Positions 33,738 through 42,550 of a stretch of 64,000 nucleotides of DNA are shown piece by piece; positions within the stretch are counted from its first letter, which is position 1; each line of letters begins with the position of its first letter. A program made the translations under genes and the position numbers. The notes below the pieces were generated by a model that saw only the letters and a program-made list of their open reading frames with translations, did no database searches and was not told the origin of the DNA. Origin of the DNA: Sediminibacterium sp. (GTDB taxonomy: Bacteria > Bacteroidota > Bacteroidia > Chitinophagales > Chitinophagaceae); assembly GCA_017537025.1 (NCBI GenBank), contig JAFWCB010000005.1, positions 650,104 to 714,103 on the forward strand, read 5' to 3'.

Positions 33738-36080
33738 ATGGAGGATTATTTAGCGGGATTGAATGAACGGCAGCGAGAGGCGGTAACGCATATTAATGGG
33801 CCACTCATGATTGTTGCAGGCGCAGGGAGTGGAAAAACAAAAGTACTTACGACCCGTATTGCACATTTAATGGCTCATGGCGTTGATGCTTTTAATATTC
33901 TTGCCCTCACTTTTACGAACAAGGCTGCTGCTGAAATGAAAGAAAGGGTAGAAAAAATTCTCGGTAATGCAGAAGCTCGTAATTTATATATCGGCACATT
34001 CCACAGCGTATTCGCCAGGGTATTAAGGGCTGAAGCCCATAGGATCGGCTATCCGAATAATTTCACTATTTACGACACAGATGATAGCAGATCGGTTATT
34101 AAAACGGTAATTAATGAGTTGAACTTAGACGATAAGCATTATAAACCAAACGTAGTAGGCAATCGCATTTCTTCCGCCAAAAATGCTTTGGTTGGCCCTG
34201 CAGAATACGCCAACGATTATTATATTCAGCAAGAAGATATGCGTGCAAATAGGCCCGCTATCGCTCAAATTTACGCAGCTTATGCCGCCCGTTGCTTTAA
34301 AAACGGAGCCATGGATTTCGACGATCTATTATTGAAAATGTATGAACTGCTAAAAAATTATCCTGAAGCTTTACATAAATATCAGCATAAATTCAAGTAT
34401 GTATTGATAGACGAGTATCAGGATACGAATCCGGTACAATATCAAATCACTAAATTATTGGCGGCTGTACATGAAAATATATGTGTGGTTGGAGATGATG
34501 CACAAAGTATTTACAGCTTTAGGGGCGCAACCATCGAAAATATTCTTCAGTTTCAAAAAGATTATGATGATGTAAAAGTGGTGAAACTGGAACAAAATTA
34601 TAGAAGTAGTGAATCCATTTTAAATGTAGCAAATGAAGTAATTAAAAATAATAAAAGTCAGATTCAGAAAAATTTATGGACTGAAAACGGACCGGGTGAA
34701 AAAATAAACCTTGTTCGCACTATGACCGACAATGATGAAGGGAAATTTGTTGCCGATACCATTCAAGAGCAAAAACTGCGCAATCATTATTTTAATAAAG
34801 ATTTTGCCATTTTATACCGCACCAATGCGCAAAGCCGATCCTTTGAAGAGAACCTGAGAAGAATGGGTATTGCTTATCGTATTTATGGTGGGGTAAGCTT
34901 TTATCAACGAAAAGAAATTAAAGATTTACTGGCTTATTTACGCGTAATCGTAAATCCGAGAGATGAAGAAGCGCTTAAACGTATTATCAATTATCCCGTT
35001 CGTGGCATCGGAAAAACGACGATAGAAAAAACAGTAATCTATGCCAATGAGCAAAAAATTTCTATGTATGAAGTGGTGAGTAGAGCCGCTGAGTTTGGCT
35101 TTAAAGCCGGCACTCTCGAGGCATTACAGAATTTTCATACGATGATCCGCTACTTCCAAAGTATGCTACAAGAAAAAAATGCCTACGATGTAGCTGTTCA
35201 AGTTGGTAAACATACCAACCTGGTAAAAGAATTGTTCAACGATAAAACCACCGAGGGGCTCGCTCGGTACGAAAATATTCAGGAGTTATTAAACTCAATT
35301 AAAGAGTGGACGGAGAGCCCAAGTAATGATGATGGCGAGCTTGGCGATAAATCTTTAGGTTCCTACTTACAGCAGATTACTTTGCTTACAGATGCAGATG
35401 ACGATAAAGAAAATGCCGATACGGTAAAGCTTATGACTATACATGCTGCAAAAGGATTAGAATTTTCTTGTGTATTTGTAGGAGGAGTAGAAGAATCTCT
35501 ATTCCCTAGTGCTATGAGTATTAATACCAGAGAGGAGTTAGAAGAAGAAAGAAGATTATTTTATGTAGCAGTAACCCGCGCCAAACATCGCTTATGGCTT
35601 TCTTATGCAAATGCCCGATATCGCTTTGGTCAATTAACACAAAATGAACCCAGCCGTTTTATAGATGAAATGCCCGAGCAGTATATAGATAAATCTTATG
35701 CCGGCGGCGGCCCTCGCAATGTTTCCGATATGGGAAGCGCCTATCAAAGAATGCAACGAGGTTTTGGATATGCTGATAATGAACATGGGGAAAAAAAATT
35801 TGGCACAGCACCTGCTAAAAAAACTAATAACCGTCCGGAATATTTACCGCCAACACCCTCTTCCCAAAAAATTATTACACATATTCCATCTCCTAATTTT
35901 GAGGCAAGTGATACAAGTACATTAGAAGCCGGACAAAAAGTAGAGCATCAAAAATTTGGATTTGGAACTGTTAAATCCATTGAGGGTTCCGCACATAATC
36001 CTGTTGCAACGATTCACTTTGAAAACAATGGAGAAAAGAAAATTATGTTGAACTATGCAAAGCTTCGGATCATTTCCTAA
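33738..36080 (+). CDS. UvrD/PcrA-type ATP-dependent DNA helicase
   Basis: 780 aa from the ATG at 33738 (MEDYLAGLNERQREAV); earlier start codons at 33669 and 33732 lie on or near the terminator of the upstream gene, so they are less likely. SF1A motifs run in order: IVAGAGSGKTKVLTTRI (I), FTNKAAAEM (Ia), IDEYQDTN (II), VVGDDAQSIYSFRGA (III), QNYRSS (IV), MTIHAAKGLEF (V) and FYVAVTRA (VI). The C-terminal FGFGTVKSIEG..A.IHFEN is the Tudor-like fold of PcrA that touches RNA polymerase. It unwinds DNA in repair and removes stalled complexes. It overlaps the convergent GH5 gene by 4 nt. Confidence 0.95.
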   Translation: MEDYLAGLNERQREAVTHINGPLMIVAGAGSGKTKVLTTRIAHLMAHGVDAFNILALTFTNKAAAEMKERVEKILGNAEARNLYIGTFHSVFARVLRAEAHRIGYPNNFTIYDTDDSRSVIKTVINELNLDDKHYKPNVVGNRISSAKNALVGPAEYANDYYIQQEDMRANRPAIAQIYAAYAARCFKNGAMDFDDLLLKMYELLKNYPEALHKYQHKFKYVLIDEYQDTNPVQYQITKLLAAVHENICVVGDDAQSIYSFRGATIENILQFQKDYDDVKVVKLEQNYRSSESILNVANEVIKNNKSQIQKNLWTENGPGEKINLVRTMTDNDEGKFVADTIQEQKLRNHYFNKDFAILYRTNAQSRSFEENLRRMGIAYRIYGGVSFYQRKEIKDLLAYLRVIVNPRDEEALKRIINYPVRGIGKTTIEKTVIYANEQKISMYEVVSRAAEFGFKAGTLEALQNFHTMIRYFQSMLQEKNAYDVAVQVGKHTNLVKELFNDKTTEGLARYENIQELLNSIKEWTESPSNDDGELGDKSLGSYLQQITLLTDADDDKENADTVKLMTIHAAKGLEFSCVFVGGVEESLFPSAMSINTREELEEERRLFYVAVTRAKHRLWLSYANARYRFGQLTQNEPSRFIDEMPEQYIDKSYAGGGPRNVSDMGSAYQRMQRGFGYADNEHGEKKFGTAPAKKTNNRPEYLPPTPSSQKIITHIPSPNFEASDTSTLEAGQKVEHQKFGFGTVKSIEGSAHNPVATIHFENNGEKKIMLNYAKLRIIS

Positions 36081-37312
36081 CTTCTATACTTTGCTACGCG
36101 TATGGTATTTGTAGTAGTGGTAGTACTATCTGTTTTAGATGGCGTTGGTTTGTATAAACCACCATTGGGTTGTGGTAACAGTATGGTGCCCGGTAAAAAT
36201 AAAAAACTTTCAGGCGGTGTTTGTGGTTGAGCAGGTGCTACTGTTTCCTCAGGTTGTACATTTCCTTCTGCTGCTGCCGTTTTTGTTTCTACAACAGGCT
36301 CCGGCTTCAAGTAAGCCTGTAGAGCACTCATTTGCGGGCGATCGGTTTGTGATAGCGGATATAAAGAAAGCGGGTTCCCATTCCATCTTTTCCCGGAAGC
36401 CCAATAATTAGCATTAATCTTATTGTCTGCTAAATATTTTAAAAATACTTCTGTAAGTTTTAGCCAACGAGGATCGGTATCAGGTATCCCGAACTGGCCA
36501 ATCATTCCCTTCTTACCATTATCTTGTAGCCATTTTACAAAAGGCATTACTCTTTTTACCCCTGCATTTTCGTCTACCTGATTTTGTTCATAGCCATATA
36601 AATATTTCCCGGTAAAATCAATATCGAAATAACAATGCGCATTGTACAAAATCTTATCCGCCGGATCTTTTATGTTCTTTAAATTGTCGCTGTATTGCGC
36701 CCAACTTTCCGGAGCACCATAATTATCCCCCGTGATAATAATAAATGTTTTTTTATCTGCTTCGCGAATAGCATTGGTTGCCTGTTGAGCAGTAGTAAAC
36801 CAATCAAAACCCTGCATTTCATGTGGGTCGGCCATGAGTTCATAGCCATAAATATTACTATACCCAGCGAAAGAACTAACAATTCTGCTCCATACTTCTG
36901 CAAAATCATTCCTGCTTACAGCTAAACTTCCAACTATATACTCAATCCCGTTTTTTTTGTACCGCCCTAAATTATGCATACTCAAAATCACCTTCATTCC
37001 CTTATCGGCACACCAACCCACTACTTTTTTGATTTCCCCCACTTCCTGATAATCTAAATCACCGCCGATATTTTTTTGAATTCTTTCCCATCTAAAAGGA
37101 ATGGTCACTGTTTTAAATCCCTTCTTGGCAAAATAATCAACCTCCTCTTTTGTAGGGTAGGCATAGTGCTCATTATAAGTACCCGGCATTTGTTGTTCAT
37201 TCAATTCTCCCCCACAAAGGTTGATTCCCAACACAATAGGCAACTCCTGAGCTATTGTATTATTTACAAACCCGGCTGTCATCAATACCAACAAATAGAA
37301 AAATTTTTGCAT
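36077..37312 (-). CDS. Exported GH5-fold (cellulase-like) protein with altered catalytic residues
   Basis: 411 aa with a signal peptide ending NTIAQ. The GH5 (beta/alpha)8 barrel is clear: GINLCGGELNEQQ, FKTVTIPFRWERIQ (conserved Arg74), ILSMHNLGRY, IYGYELMADPHEM, LYNAHCYFDIDF and GMIGQFGIPDTDPRW. In active GH5 enzymes the acid/base is in 'NEP' and the nucleophile in 'GEFG'. Here they read A161-D162-P163 and G272-Q273-F-G, so both catalytic glutamates are replaced (Asp162 and Gln273). The tail from about 340 is Pro/Thr/Ser-rich. It may bind rather than cut glycans. The fold call is firm; activity is doubtful. Confidence 0.88.
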   Translation of the reverse strand: MQKFFYLLVLMTAGFVNNTIAQELPIVLGINLCGGELNEQQMPGTYNEHYAYPTKEEVDYFAKKGFKTVTIPFRWERIQKNIGGDLDYQEVGEIKKVVGWCADKGMKVILSMHNLGRYKKNGIEYIVGSLAVSRNDFAEVWSRIVSSFAGYSNIYGYELMADPHEMQGFDWFTTAQQATNAIREADKKTFIIITGDNYGAPESWAQYSDNLKNIKDPADKILYNAHCYFDIDFTGKYLYGYEQNQVDENAGVKRVMPFVKWLQDNGKKGMIGQFGIPDTDPRWLKLTEVFLKYLADNKINANYWASGKRWNGNPLSLYPLSQTDRPQMSALQAYLKPEPVVETKTAAAEGNVQPEETVAPAQPQTPPESFLFLPGTILLPQPNGGLYKPTPSKTDSTTTTTNTIRVAKYRS

Positions 37313-37437
37313 ATAAATAGACCGTCGTATCTATTATAACGTGTAATCGGTTGATTTATTGGCTAGGTTTTCGATATCCGAAAAATAAGCTTCCCGGCTA
37401 TGTATTTGTGTTAATTTTGTAAAGCAAACGGAAGTAT

Positions 37438-38037
37438 ATGATAAAAACAGGTAACCCCGTAATTAGTATTTATACGGAAATGACGCCCAATCCCGAAACC
37501 ATGAAATTTGTGGCCAATAAGTTATTGTACCCGGGTAAAAGCATCGATTTTGCTGATGAGTCGCTTTGTGGACCTTCGCCACTTGCAAAAGAGTTATTTA
37601 GTTTCCCTTTTATTAAAAGTGTTTTTATAGCGAGTAATTTTATTACGCTAACCAAAACCACGGATACTGATGACTGGCAGGATGTAATTCCAACCATTAA
37701 AGCCTTTTTAAAAGAATATTTGGAGAACGGGGGCGTAGTTGTGAATGAAGATGAAGTAGCCAAAGTAAAGCAAGAAGCTAGTAATACCGTAAGTGCCGAT
37801 GATGATGATATTGTAAAAAGAGTAAAAGAATTACTAGAGAATTATGTAAAGCCCGCGGTAGAAATGGATGGGGGTGCTATCCAATTCAAGAGCTACAATG
37901 AGGGTGTTGTAAACCTTATGCTACAAGGTAGCTGTAGCGGTTGCCCTTCTTCTATGATTACTTTGAAAGCAGGTATTGAAGGCATGATGAAAAGAATGAT
38001 TCCTGAAGTGAAGGAAGTAGTTGCAGAAGCAGAATAA
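37438..38037 (+). CDS. NfuA/NifU-type Fe-S cluster scaffold protein
   Basis: 199 aa. N-terminal Nfu_N domain (ISIYTEMTPNPETMKFVANKLLYPG) and C-terminal NifU domain with the cluster site CSGCPSS (CxxC). It accepts and hands on [4Fe-4S] clusters to target enzymes in the cytoplasm. A TAATTTTG box at 37412-37419 fits a -7 element. It is the first gene in a chain of five overlapping genes up to 41217. Confidence 0.94.
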   Translation: MIKTGNPVISIYTEMTPNPETMKFVANKLLYPGKSIDFADESLCGPSPLAKELFSFPFIKSVFIASNFITLTKTTDTDDWQDVIPTIKAFLKEYLENGGVVVNEDEVAKVKQEASNTVSADDDDIVKRVKELLENYVKPAVEMDGGAIQFKSYNEGVVNLMLQGSCSGCPSSMITLKAGIEGMMKRMIPEVKEVVAEAE

Positions 38038-38582
38038 TGCCAATGGACAAAAAAGAAATAGTATCTCTATTAAATCATGCTCATCAAAGTTTTGCTAATT
38101 ATTTAGCAGGGCTCGATGAGCATGATTTTTTATTTGCAAAAGAAGGAAAATGGAGTGCGGGACAACAGTTAGATCATATTATTAAAAGCGTAGCGCCGGT
38201 AAATATGGCTATGGGGCTACCCCGCTTTATTCTCAAATGGAAATTTGGTATTGCTAACAGGCCCTCTAAAACATACGAAGCACTTGTTGCAAAATATAAA
38301 GACAAACTCAGTGCAGGAGGAAGATCTACCGCACGATTTACCCCTTCAGTGGTAAACTATTCCCAGAAAGCCTCTTTACTCTGTACACTTGAATCTCTCA
38401 CTAAAAAGCTTTGTAAAAAAGTTACTACAGCCAGTGATGAGTCTTTAGATACCTATATACTTCCTCATCCGTTACTAGGTAAACTAACTTTACGTGAAAT
38501 GCTTTATTTTACAGCCTATCATGTTCAACACCACCAGTTGTTGATACAGCAAGCGCTAACCGAAAATGAAAGAAAAGCTTAA
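38037..38582 (+). CDS. DinB-family (YfiT-like) metal-dependent protein
   Basis: 181 aa. Four-helix DinB fold: the early KEGKWSAGQQLDHIIKSV supplies one His ligand and HVQHHQLLIQQ near the C-terminus supplies two more, the usual three-His metal site. Members act as thiol-dependent transferases or hydrolases, substrate unknown here. Its ATG overlaps the nfu stop by one base (TAATG) and its end overlaps the next gene by 17 nt. Confidence 0.85.
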   Translation: MPMDKKEIVSLLNHAHQSFANYLAGLDEHDFLFAKEGKWSAGQQLDHIIKSVAPVNMAMGLPRFILKWKFGIANRPSKTYEALVAKYKDKLSAGGRSTARFTPSVVNYSQKASLLCTLESLTKKLCKKVTTASDESLDTYILPHPLLGKLTLREMLYFTAYHVQHHQLLIQQALTENERKA

Positions 38583-40032
38583 CCGAATTTTTTTTCCCTA
38601 TGCAGATGCCTGGTTAACATCTTCGCTTGCCTCATTTCTAATTTTTTTATTCACCCGGCATAGTGGCATTGGATTGTCTCCCGACTCTATTGCTTATTTA
38701 AGTACGGCAGAACATATTGCCCGGTCTTTTTCATTCACTGATTTTTCAGGTGCCCCCTTAATCAATTTCCCATTAGGCTACCCCATTTTTTTAGCCTGCA
38801 CAAAATGGTTCTTTTCCTATCCACTCCTGAATGCCTTATTATTTTCCGGGGCGCTATTCTTGAATGCCGCTATCATGAGGCGAATGCGTTTTACAAACAC
38901 ATATATCCGGTTTTTTTTCTTATTACTTTTTGCATGCTGTGCCCCTTTGCTAGAAGTGTACGGTATGTTATGGTCGGAAACACTATTTCTATTCCTGATA
39001 TTGCTTTTATTATTATCGCTTCAGCAATATGCGCTGGATGCTAATATAAAAAAATTAGTACTAGCATCTTTGGTATGCAGCTTATTATGTAGTGTTCGTT
39101 ACGCCGGAATCAGTTTTTTGCTGGCAGGTATAACTATTGTTTTTTTTCAACCAAACAGCAATTGGTTAAAAAAAATTAAGCATGGATTGATTTTTGTTTT
39201 TATAGCTTCCTCACTGACGGCTAGTAATGTATTAAGAAACCGTTTTGTTTCGGGAACACTTACCGGAGTAAGACAAGAAGCGCTGCGTAGCATCTGGGAA
39301 AATATTCATGACACAGCTACTGTAATCAGTTATTGGCTACCCACTACAAATACAATCTCTATTATTATTTTGGTGTTTGTTGTGCTCTTATCCATTATCG
39401 TCATTATTTATAGTTTTCTAAAAGAAACTACAATAGAGAGAATATTAGCTCTTTTTTTTCTCTGTTATATTGGTTTTATATTAGTAATTGCAAGTATATC
39501 TCGTTTTGAAACACTTAGTAACCGATTACTCATTCCTGCTTTTTTCCCTTTTTTTCTTTTATGGTACCATATCATTTGTATTGGTATCGCTAGCTCAAAA
39601 AAAATGGTTAGGTGGTGCACAATCACTTTATTTAGTATTTCCTATATCATAACAATGCATCATCAATACCAACAAAACAAAATCGCTTGGGAAGGTATTG
39701 CTTATGCAGGTATACCCGGTTACGCAGAAGATATGTGGACTCGTTCTGCCATACTTGCCCATATTCGCAAAAATCCAATATCAAAAACCAGCGTCATATA
39801 TAGTAATGCGAATGATGCATTATATTATGGAACAAAGCGCAATGCCAAAGCGTTGCCACATAAAGATATACAGAGGGAAATAAACTCCTACGACCAAGAA
39901 AGTTCCCTTATATTAGTTTGGTTTTTTTATGGTGAGAATAGTGATTTGATATCTTTACATAGGGCTTTGCAAAAAAGGAGTGTACGCAAAAGTTATCAGT
40001 TTAATGATGGACTATTGATATATTGCCAATGA
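38566..40032 (+). CDS. Multi-spanning membrane protein, probable GT-C glycosyltransferase
   Basis: 488 aa with about ten membrane helices. An early lumenal loop has GLSPDSIAYLSTAEHIA and FPLGYPIFLACTKW, similar to the acidic first loop of GT-C enzymes (ArnT/PMT type) that use a polyprenyl-phosphate sugar. The C-terminal part is soluble (about 420-488). Donor and acceptor are unknown. It is embedded in an overlapping chain with dinB before and pnuC after (ATGA). Confidence 0.7.
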   Translation: MKEKLNRIFFPYADAWLTSSLASFLIFLFTRHSGIGLSPDSIAYLSTAEHIARSFSFTDFSGAPLINFPLGYPIFLACTKWFFSYPLLNALLFSGALFLNAAIMRRMRFTNTYIRFFFLLLFACCAPLLEVYGMLWSETLFLFLILLLLLSLQQYALDANIKKLVLASLVCSLLCSVRYAGISFLLAGITIVFFQPNSNWLKKIKHGLIFVFIASSLTASNVLRNRFVSGTLTGVRQEALRSIWENIHDTATVISYWLPTTNTISIIILVFVVLLSIIVIIYSFLKETTIERILALFFLCYIGFILVIASISRFETLSNRLLIPAFFPFFLLWYHIICIGIASSKKMVRWCTITLFSISYIITMHHQYQQNKIAWEGIAYAGIPGYAEDMWTRSAILAHIRKNPISKTSVIYSNANDALYYGTKRNAKALPHKDIQREINSYDQESSLILVWFFYGENSDLISLHRALQKRSVRKSYQFNDGLLIYCQ

Positions 40033-40661
40033 TTTTACTCTCTATTATAGATCAATTTAAAACTGGTTTACTTCAAACCGGATGGCTTGAATATATCGCT
40101 GTATTTGCGGGTATCGGCAGTGTATGGTTTAGTAGAAAAGAAAATATTCTGGTTTACCCGGTAGGGCTCATTAACACCTGCATCTATATCTATTTGAGTG
40201 TTCGTGGACATTTGTATGGAGAAGCCAGCGTTAATTTGTATTATACGATCATGAGTATTTATGGATGGATTATTTGGAGTAAAAAAGATAATACAGAGCA
40301 TCGTCCGATTATTCAAATTCAATTTTCTACTCGTAAAGAATGGTTATGGCAACTCTTATTTTTTTCCGGTTTCTATATTGTTATCTATTCTTCTTTAAGT
40401 TGGTTAAAAGAAAGCTTTGCGCCGGAAGCTATTCCCTGGGCAGATGCTTTTGCCAGTGCTACTGCCTACACCGGCATGTGGTTAATGGCACGTAAAAAAG
40501 TAGAAAGCTGGATATGGTGGATAGCAACAAATATTGCCTCCATTCCGTTATACTTTATTAAAGGGTATGTATTTACCAGCGTGCAATTTTTAGTATTACT
40601 AATACTGGCTATTGCAGGCTTACTCAGTTGGCGAAAAAAAGCAATGCATGCAGGCAGTTAA
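40029..40661 (+). CDS. pnuC: Nicotinamide riboside transporter PnuC
   Basis: 210 aa from ATG 40029, which overlaps the previous stop (ATGA); a TTG at 40023 is less likely. Seven membrane segments with the PnuC patterns WLEYIAVFAGIGSVWFSRKENILVYPVGLINTCIYIYL, YGEASVNLYYTIMSIYGWIIW and ESWIWWIATNIASIPLYFIKGY. PnuC-type channels take up nicotinamide riboside, trapped by phosphorylation. The next gene is a matching kinase, overlapping by 14 nt. Confidence 0.94.
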   Translation: MILLSIIDQFKTGLLQTGWLEYIAVFAGIGSVWFSRKENILVYPVGLINTCIYIYLSVRGHLYGEASVNLYYTIMSIYGWIIWSKKDNTEHRPIIQIQFSTRKEWLWQLLFFSGFYIVIYSSLSWLKESFAPEAIPWADAFASATAYTGMWLMARKKVESWIWWIATNIASIPLYFIKGYVFTSVQFLVLLILAIAGLLSWRKKAMHAGS

Positions 40662-41217
40662 AAAAATGGTAGTGATTGGCCCGGAATCAACCGGCAAGAG
40701 TACGCTTTGTGAATTATTGGCGCAGCATTATCAAACAGAATGGTGTTCGGAGTTTGCCAGAGAATATCTTTTAACATATGGCAAGCAATACGATATCAAT
40801 GATTTATTAACCATTGCAAAGGGGCAAATAGCTTTAGAAGAGGAATTTATTCAAAAAGTTTCTCGCCCCTGGAATGCGCAGCATGCACCATGGAAAACCA
40901 AATATCCTTTGTTATTCATAGATACAGATATGTATGTGATGAAAGTATGGAGTGAATATGTTTTTAATGAATGTGCATTTTTTATTTTAGATACTATTGT
41001 AAAAAGAAAATATGATCACTATTTTTTGTGTGATATAGATCTACCTTGGGTAAAAGATGAGTTACGTGAATACCCCGACGAAAAACCCAGACAGGAATTA
41101 TTTCATATTTATAAAGATATTCTCATTAATCAACAAGTTCCGTGGACATTAATCAGTGGTGATTATGAGCAACGATTAGCTAGGGCGATTGAGGTAGTAG
41201 ATGAGATAGTGGAATAG
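40648..41217 (+). CDS. Nicotinamide riboside kinase-like ATPase (NadR C-terminal type)
   Basis: 189 aa from ATG 40648. P-loop VIGPESTGKSTLCELLA at the N-terminus and FAREYLLTYG, TDMYVMKVWSEYVF, YDHYFLCDIDLPWVKDELRE are typical of the AAA_28/NadR kinase domain. It lacks the NadR adenylyltransferase and HTH parts. It phosphorylates nicotinamide riboside to NMN, completing the uptake begun by PnuC, for NAD salvage. It closes the nfu-to-kinase gene chain. Confidence 0.92.
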   Translation: MQAVKKMVVIGPESTGKSTLCELLAQHYQTEWCSEFAREYLLTYGKQYDINDLLTIAKGQIALEEEFIQKVSRPWNAQHAPWKTKYPLLFIDTDMYVMKVWSEYVFNECAFFILDTIVKRKYDHYFLCDIDLPWVKDELREYPDEKPRQELFHIYKDILINQQVPWTLISGDYEQRLARAIEVVDEIVE

Positions 41218-41218
41218 T

Positions 41219-41251
41219 CGATAAGCCAGTCAATGGGAAAGTCGGCAAGTC
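41219..41251 (+). repeat. Left copy of a short direct repeat
   Basis: A segment starting at AGCCAGTC (41225-41232) and continuing GAAAGTCGGCAAG resembles a second copy at 41857 (about 17 of 23 positions by eye). It begins right after the kinase stop codon. Confidence 0.35.
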
Positions 41252-41317
41252 ATTATAAAAAGCATTGTATCTATATCATAAAATTTGATGTATATGCTTT
41301 TGCTAATATTCAGTTTA

Positions 41318-41812
41318 TTAAAACTGCTGCTCTATCTCCTTATCAATAGCTGATTCTATATAACCATTCATCGTTTTTTCATAGCCCCAAAGTGTAATGG
41401 GTATTAGAAATATCAATAGGTTTAAATTATTTTCTTTACCGAAAAATTGTTGCATTATTAAAAAAATAAAAAAAACTGATATTATCATGAGTGCCCAATT
41501 AATATTAACACTATAAGAAAGTACTCGCGCTAAACTATTGTCGAGATAATAATACTTACCCGCCACATGATCTATATAAGCAATAACATTACCATCAACT
41601 GATACAAGCACAATTTTTTGTTGTGGATACAAAATAGCGCTTGGATTTATATAAGAATTGCTAACCTCCTCACCGGTTTCATCAATTCTAAAAACTACAT
41701 CAAGCACAACATTTTGGAAAAAAACAGATGAAAAAGCCCACCCTGTATTTTGGCTGTATTTGTTGGTATGAATAACGGTAGCATTTGTGTAGGTAAGTGG
41801 CGGTATCTTCAT
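41318..41812 (-). CDS. Small membrane protein, function unknown
   Basis: 164 aa. The first 100 residues form beta-rich sequence (ATVIHTNKYSQNTGWAFSSVFFQNVVLDVVFRIDETGEEV) like the DUF3592-type fold; two membrane helices follow (INWALMIISVFFIFLIMQQFF and LNLLIFLIPITLWGYEKTM). No family is claimed. It stands alone, flanked by the two direct repeats, which may point to mobile origin. Confidence 0.6.
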   Translation of the reverse strand: MKIPPLTYTNATVIHTNKYSQNTGWAFSSVFFQNVVLDVVFRIDETGEEVSNSYINPSAILYPQQKIVLVSVDGNVIAYIDHVAGKYYYLDNSLARVLSYSVNINWALMIISVFFIFLIMQQFFGKENNLNLLIFLIPITLWGYEKTMNGYIESAIDKEIEQQF

Positions 41813-41853
41813 GGATAATATTTATTACTAATCTACTAAATTAATTTGAAAAG

Positions 41854-41880
41854 CTAGCCAGTCGATAAGAAAGTTAGGTA
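41854..41880 (+). repeat. Right copy of a short direct repeat
   Basis: AGCCAGTCGATAAGAAAGTT is the second copy of the element near 41225. The two copies bracket the membrane-protein gene, 600 bp apart. Confidence 0.35.
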
Positions 41881-41966
41881 TTTAGCAGTGTATGGCTTAC
41901 AGACTGGCTTACGGACTCCTCGAACTTTCATATGAACTAACGGACTATCCTCTGTAAATCAATCAA

Positions 41967-42031
41967 GCCCCAGAGGGGCAACATATTAATAGCATGATGA
42001 AATATTGGTTCAATTGAGCTCCGTAGGAGCG
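41967..42031. repeat. REP hairpins, left of and inside the end of the transposase
   Basis: Two copies: GCCCC-AGA-GGGGC (41967-41979) followed by AACATATTAATA, and GCTCC-GTA-GGAGC (42019-42031), which lies inside the last codons of the transposase gene. Both are in minus orientation relative to the right-hand copies 42566-42705. Confidence 0.75.
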
Positions 42032-42492
42032 GCACCAACATCATCAAAAATATATTCAGGTTTAAAATCAATCTGATATTCTTTCAAAAATGAAATGTAT
42101 TCATTTTTAAATGATACTTCTCGATGGTGTATTTCTTGATTAGCTATATAGTTAATAATGGTTTTTACCTGCGACTGGCTTACCGAAAAAGCTCCAAACC
42201 CATTTTGCCATTCAAACCTACCTATTACCCATTTATTGTCATTAATCCATTTTGAAGAATTGGCTTTGATATCTCTTACTAAATCAGATACATTACAGTC
42301 TGGCTTCAACCCAATTAATAGATGTAGGTGATCGGGCATACCATTTACAATCATCATTTTTTGATTTTTGTTACTAATAATACCAGAAATATATTGATAT
42401 AAATTTTCTTTCCATTTGGAAGAAATAAGATTTGCTCTACCTTTTACCGCAAAAACGATATGCGTATATAATTGTGTATAGGTATTAGCCAT
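42010..42492 (-). CDS. REP-associated tyrosine transposase (Y1/HUH, IS200-like)
   Basis: 160 aa from Met at 42492 (MANTYTQLYTHIVFAVKGR), the usual N-terminus; the frame is open to 42549. HUH motif DHLHLLI, catalytic Tyr in TIINYIANQEIHH, and the typical YISFLKEYQIDF..EYIFD end. It cuts single-stranded DNA at hairpins such as the neighbouring REPs and probably spreads them. The last codons (AAPTELN) are themselves a REP copy, so the protein ends in the repeat. It appears intact. Confidence 0.92.
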   Translation of the reverse strand: MANTYTQLYTHIVFAVKGRANLISSKWKENLYQYISGIISNKNQKMMIVNGMPDHLHLLIGLKPDCNVSDLVRDIKANSSKWINDNKWVIGRFEWQNGFGAFSVSQSQVKTIINYIANQEIHHREVSFKNEYISFLKEYQIDFKPEYIFDDVGAAPTELN

Positions 42493-42550
42493 CATAATTT
42501 TTTTAAAAATCCTAACGAAAATTCTCGTTGTTTTTTCCAATATAAACAAA

